DNA from: an uncultured Prevotella sp.
GTDB taxonomy: Bacteria > Bacteroidota > Bacteroidia > Bacteroidales > Bacteroidaceae
Assembly (NCBI GenBank): GCA_900550365.1
Contig: URRR01000033.1
Location: 1-27,666, forward strand
Length of the DNA: 27,666 bases
Reading direction: 5' to 3'
The notes below the pieces were generated by a model. It did not search any database. It saw nothing but the letters and a program-made list of their open reading frames with translations, and was not told the origin of the DNA. Shown piece after piece: positions 24,959 to 27,666 of this stretch; the first letter of the stretch is position 1; each line of letters starts with the position of its first letter. The translations under genes and the position numbers were made by a program.

Positions 24959-25206
24959 ACCGCGCTGATTATCAAGCAGTTACGAACGGCAATGCTCTTG
25001 CCTGACAGAAGCCGTTCTGCAGACAAGCAGACAAGGGGATTTGCTTCGCAAATTAAAAATTAAAAATCAAACCGCCCTGCAAATAGCAAAGCATATGGCT
25101 CTAACTTCTAACGCCCGCAGGGCGTGATAACTTCTCTAACTTCTTTAACTACTAAGAGAAACTTCTATAAATTCTTCAAAATGGACTTCGCTAACTTGTA
25201 AAAAAT

Positions 25207-25237
25207 TTTGCGTTACGCATGATTTGCATTATCTTTG
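25207..25237 (+). promoter_or_regulatory. Bacteroidota-type promoter of dapB
   Basis: TTTG at 25207-25210 and TATCTTTG at 25230-25237 are 19 bases apart, both exact. The start codon at 25262 is 24 bases after the -7 element. The surrounding 41 bp is nearly the same sequence as the thioesterase promoter. Confidence 0.87.
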
Positions 25238-25261
25238 CACTGGACATAAATAACAACCGAA

Positions 25262-26017
25262 ATGAAGATAGCTATTATCGGCTACGGCAAGATGGGCAAG
25301 ATGATTGAGCAGATAGCCCGCAGCCGTGGTCATGAAATTGTTTGCATAATAGACGTCGACAACCAGCAGGATTTTGACTCACCTGAGTTCGCTTCGGCCG
25401 ACGTTGCCATAGAGTTTACCAACCCTACAGCCGCTTACGGCAATTATCTGAAGGCCTTTGCCAAGGGCGTAAAGGTGGTCTCAGGCTCAACAGGATGGAT
25501 GAAAGACCACGGCGACGACGTGCGCCGCATGTGCTCAGACGAGGGCAAGACGCTCTTCTGGGCGTCAAACTTCAGCGTGGGCGTGGCCATATTCTCCGCC
25601 GTAAACCGCTATCTGGCGAAGATAATGAACGGTTTTCCGCAGTATGAGGTCAGCATGGAGGAGACTCACCACGTGCATAAGCTCGACGCTCCGAGCGGAA
25701 CGGCCATAACACTGGCCGAGGATATTGTCGACAATCTCGACCGCAAGACGGGCTGGGTTAAGGGCACTCTGCTGGCTCCTGACGGCTCGCTGACAGGCTC
25801 TGACGCCTGCGACGCCGACAAGATAGCCATAAACAGCATACGCCGCGACGAGGTGCCGGGCATCCATACGATAAAATATGACTCTGAAGCCGACTGCATC
25901 ACCATAACCCACGATGCCCACTCACGCAAGGGATTTGCCCTCGGAGCCGTGCTCGCCGCCGAATATGCCAAGGAACACAGCGGCCTGCTGACTATCAGCG
26001 ACATGTTCAAGTTCTAA
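25262..26017 (+). CDS. dapB: 4-hydroxy-tetrahydrodipicolinate reductase
   Basis: The 251-residue cytosolic enzyme carries out the NAD(P)H-dependent step from hydroxy-tetrahydrodipicolinate to tetrahydrodipicolinate in the lysine and diaminopimelate pathway. The Rossmann motif IGYGKMG is at 6-12. SGSTGW (74-79) and ASNFSVGV (101-108) line the substrate site. EETHHVHKLDAPSGTA carries H136 and K140, equivalent to the E. coli catalytic H159 and K163. It is slightly shorter than the E. coli enzyme, as is usual for the Bacteroidota form. lepB follows after 106 bp in the same direction and may share its transcript. Confidence 0.96.
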   Translation: MKIAIIGYGKMGKMIEQIARSRGHEIVCIIDVDNQQDFDSPEFASADVAIEFTNPTAAYGNYLKAFAKGVKVVSGSTGWMKDHGDDVRRMCSDEGKTLFWASNFSVGVAIFSAVNRYLAKIMNGFPQYEVSMEETHHVHKLDAPSGTAITLAEDIVDNLDRKTGWVKGTLLAPDGSLTGSDACDADKIAINSIRRDEVPGIHTIKYDSEADCITITHDAHSRKGFALGAVLAAEYAKEHSGLLTISDMFKF

Positions 26018-26072
26018 GTAAACGCAAGAACCAAGACGTTACGTCCACAGCGTTGCCCCTGCACGGGGTACG

Positions 26073-26120
26073 GGCCGCGATGCCTGGCGGCCGACGGCAA
26101 GGCAGGCATAACCTGTTTTT
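26073..26120 (+). promoter_or_regulatory. Overlapping alternative hairpins in the lepB leader
   Basis: GGCCGC (26073-26078) can pair with GCGGCC (26087-26092). Alternatively, ATGCCT (26080-26085) can pair with AGGCAT (26104-26109). The two stems overlap and exclude each other. A TTTTT run lies at 26116-26120, four bases before the lepB ATG at 26124. The arrangement resembles an attenuator, but stems are only six bp and no ligand or leader peptide is recognised. Confidence 0.4.
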
Positions 26121-26123
26121 AAA

Positions 26124-27551
26124 ATGGAAAAGAAACAACTTAACATGAAGCGCCAGTGGACCAAGTTCGCCGTGGTGACGCTTCTCTATCTCCTCTTCCT
26201 GCTCTGGGTAAAGAGCTGGTGGGGGCTTATCGTGGTGCCGTTCATATACGACGTGTACATAACGAAGAAGATAAAGTGGCAGTGGTGGAAGAATGCCGAG
26301 CCGCCCGTACGCTTCATCATGTCGTGGGTCGACGCCCTCGTGTTCGCCCTCGTGGCCGTCTACTTCATCAATCTGTTCTTCTTCCAGAACTACGTCATAC
26401 CCTCATCGTCACTCGAGAAGTCGCTCCTTACGGGCGATTATCTCTTCGTAAGCAAGGTAAGCTACGGCCCGCGCATACCGCAGACACCGCTGACGATGCC
26501 TCTGACGCAGCACACGCTGCCCGTAATCAACTGTAAGTCGTACATCGAGTGGCCACAGTGGGACTACCGCCGGGTGAAAGGTCTCGGCCACGTGAAGCTG
26601 AACGACATCGTCGTGTTCAACTATCCGGCCGGCGACACGCTCGTAACCAACGAGCAATACCAGGCCGCCGACTATTACCAGATGTGCTATTCGTTCGGCA
26701 GCCAGCTGCTGGCGTGGCAGCCTGACTTCGCCGCCATGACCCCGCAAGAGCAGTATGACTGGTTCGCCAGGATATACGCCACGGGCCGGCAGTATATCAT
26801 CGACAACCCAAGTACCTACGGAAAGATAATCACCAGGCCCGTAGACCGCCGCGAGAACTACGTGAAGCGCTGCGTGGGTCTGCCCGGACAGACGCTCCAG
26901 ATAAAGAACCGCATAGTGTATCTCGACGGCAAACCCAACAAGGAACCTGACAACGTGCAGTACACTTACTACGTGAAACTGAAGCAGGCCATACCCGACG
27001 AGCTTATGGAAGAGCTCGGAATAAGCATGGAAGACCTGACAAGCCTGAACCAAAGCGGATACATGCCGCTGACAAAACGCGCCCACGACGCCCTCATGAA
27101 ACGTAAGGACATAGTGGAGAGCATAACCCTTAACACCGACACCATTACCGGAGACATCTATCCTCTGAACGCCGCGACGGGCTGGACACGCGACAATTAC
27201 GGCCCGGTATGGATTCCGAAGAAGGGTGCCTCGATACGTCTGACGATGCAGAACATCGCCGTCTACGAGCGGCCTATCCGCGTATATGAGGGCAATGACC
27301 TGCAGGTGAAGGACGGAAAGATATTCATCAACGGCCGCCAGGCTGACAGCTATACGTTCAAGATGGACTATTACTGGATGATGGGCGACAACCGCCACAA
27401 CTCGGCCGACAGCCGCTACTGGGGCTTCGTGCCTGAAGACCACATCGTGGGCAAGCCTATCTTCATCTGGTGGAGCAGCGACCCCGACCGCGGAGGCTTC
27501 TCGGGCATACGCTGGCACCGGCTGTTCAAGATGGTGGACGATATAAAGTAA
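26124..27551 (+). CDS. lepB: Signal peptidase I
   Basis: The 475-residue inner-membrane serine protease removes signal peptides from exported proteins. Two hydrophobic segments (about 14-45 and 66-90) precede the catalytic domain. VIPSSSLEKSLLTGDYLFVSK places the nucleophile at S96; the second of the usual PSGSM residues is replaced, giving PSSSL. YVKRCVGLPGQ carries the general-base lysine at K248. YWMMGDNRHNSADSRYWGFV near the end is the conserved box E. The protein is longer than the E. coli enzyme because of an insert between the serine and lysine boxes (about 120-235) and another near 270-350, as in other Bacteroidota. It would process the signal peptides of the pectin-locus proteins among many others. 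Confidence 0.95.
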   Translation: MEKKQLNMKRQWTKFAVVTLLYLLFLLWVKSWWGLIVVPFIYDVYITKKIKWQWWKNAEPPVRFIMSWVDALVFALVAVYFINLFFFQNYVIPSSSLEKSLLTGDYLFVSKVSYGPRIPQTPLTMPLTQHTLPVINCKSYIEWPQWDYRRVKGLGHVKLNDIVVFNYPAGDTLVTNEQYQAADYYQMCYSFGSQLLAWQPDFAAMTPQEQYDWFARIYATGRQYIIDNPSTYGKIITRPVDRRENYVKRCVGLPGQTLQIKNRIVYLDGKPNKEPDNVQYTYYVKLKQAIPDELMEELGISMEDLTSLNQSGYMPLTKRAHDALMKRKDIVESITLNTDTITGDIYPLNAATGWTRDNYGPVWIPKKGASIRLTMQNIAVYERPIRVYEGNDLQVKDGKIFINGRQADSYTFKMDYYWMMGDNRHNSADSRYWGFVPEDHIVGKPIFIWWSSDPDRGGFSGIRWHRLFKMVDDIK

Positions 27552-27573
27552 GGAGGGTTCTCAGGTCATACGG

Positions 27574-27663
27574 TTATGCGGTTTGAAGGTACACGGGGCT
27601 GAGACCGTAACACCGTAAAACCTTATAACCCTAAAACCGTGTAACTACTACGGTCATACGGTT
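27574..27663 (+). repeat. Low-complexity repeat after lepB
   Basis: GGTCATACGGTT occurs at 27574-27585 and 27652-27663. Between them lie GTAACACCGTAAAACC and TTATAACCCTAAAACCGTG. CCGTAAAACC at 27613-27622 is shared with the region after dusB. No gene is visible in the 115 bp from the lepB stop to the window end. Confidence 0.65.
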
Positions 27664-27666
27664 GTG

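Larger units (their letters stand above)
24457..25261. repeat. Imperfect inverted-repeat region between divergent thioesterase and dapB
   Basis: This 805-bp spacer has no gene. Both ends carry similar arms: the promoter blocks (24466-24506 and 25197-25237), the motif AACTACTAAGAGAAACTTCT next to them, and 35-bp blocks at 24727-24761 and 25074-25108 that match inverted with one difference. Left-arm hairpin cores lie at 24644-24658, 24710-24724 and 24820-24834 (the last degenerate). The right arm has one, ACGCCCGCAGGGCGT, at 25111-25125. The 53-bp block 24696-24748 is identical to part of the dprA-dusB copies. The centre (about 24845-25070) is largely unique and holds a separate inverted repeat. 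Confidence 0.9.

Noticed and set aside
22585..25180. Insertion sequence or transposon remnants as the source of the repeats
   Set aside because: No transposase frame, no terminal inverted repeats with target duplications and no coding remnant were found. A MITE or REP origin remains possible and is treated as a finding instead.
26409..27518. 369-codon minus-strand frame opposite lepB
   Set aside because: It is a shadow of the GC-rich lepB coding strand. lepB has all catalytic motifs in frame.
1..27666. tRNA and rRNA genes
   Set aside because: No T-loop/acceptor pairs or rRNA-like conserved segments were noticed on either strand while reading. A covariance-model scan would be needed to exclude them fully.

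Overview
The window looks like a chromosomal segment of a Prevotella-like member of the Bacteroidota. Four things point there: SusC/SusD pairing, Bacteroidota-type promoters (TTTG, 19 bases, then TAnnTTTG), start codons without clear Shine-Dalgarno sites, and C-terminal tails of the type IX secretion (T9SS) class on several secreted proteins. Housekeeping genes are fairly GC-rich; the spacers and the polysaccharide locus are AT-richer. No tRNA, rRNA or CRISPR array was seen.

Layout. Positions 1-754 (minus) hold the first 251 codons of a tyrosine recombinase that runs off the left edge. Positions 1021-8394 (plus) hold gpmI, a 1411-residue tandem acyl-CoA dehydratase-activase-like protein, ung and a cysteine-rich DUF3109 protein. 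Positions 8543-19837 (minus) form one polysaccharide utilisation locus: pectate lyase, SusC, SusD, a secreted protein of unknown function, a pectin methylesterase and a GLUG-repeat secreted protein. The enzymes point to homogalacturonan (pectin) as the substrate. The lyase and esterase would cut and demethylate the polymer outside the cell, SusD would capture fragments and SusC would import them. No regulator is present; it must lie elsewhere.

Positions 19838-20673 are an AT-rich gap with repeats, a promoter-like site and a very strong hairpin. Positions 20674-24456 (minus) carry tcdA, dusB, dprA and an acyl-CoA thioesterase. Positions 25262-27551 (plus) carry dapB and lepB, divergent from the thioesterase.

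The most unusual content is between the genes from about 21385 to 25240. A composite repeat is built from many GAAGTTA/TAACTTC units around a 15-base hairpin with a three-base GNA loop. It occurs in front of dusB (two exact 70-bp copies), in front of the thioesterase and in front of dapB, with a degenerate form before tcdA. At the thioesterase/dapB divergence the copies are inverted, and each arm ends in almost the same promoter. A second inverted-repeat family occurs both there and inside the pectin locus, and a third low-complexity motif follows dusB and lepB. I do not recognise these repeats as a named family; they are the best candidate for something undescribed here.
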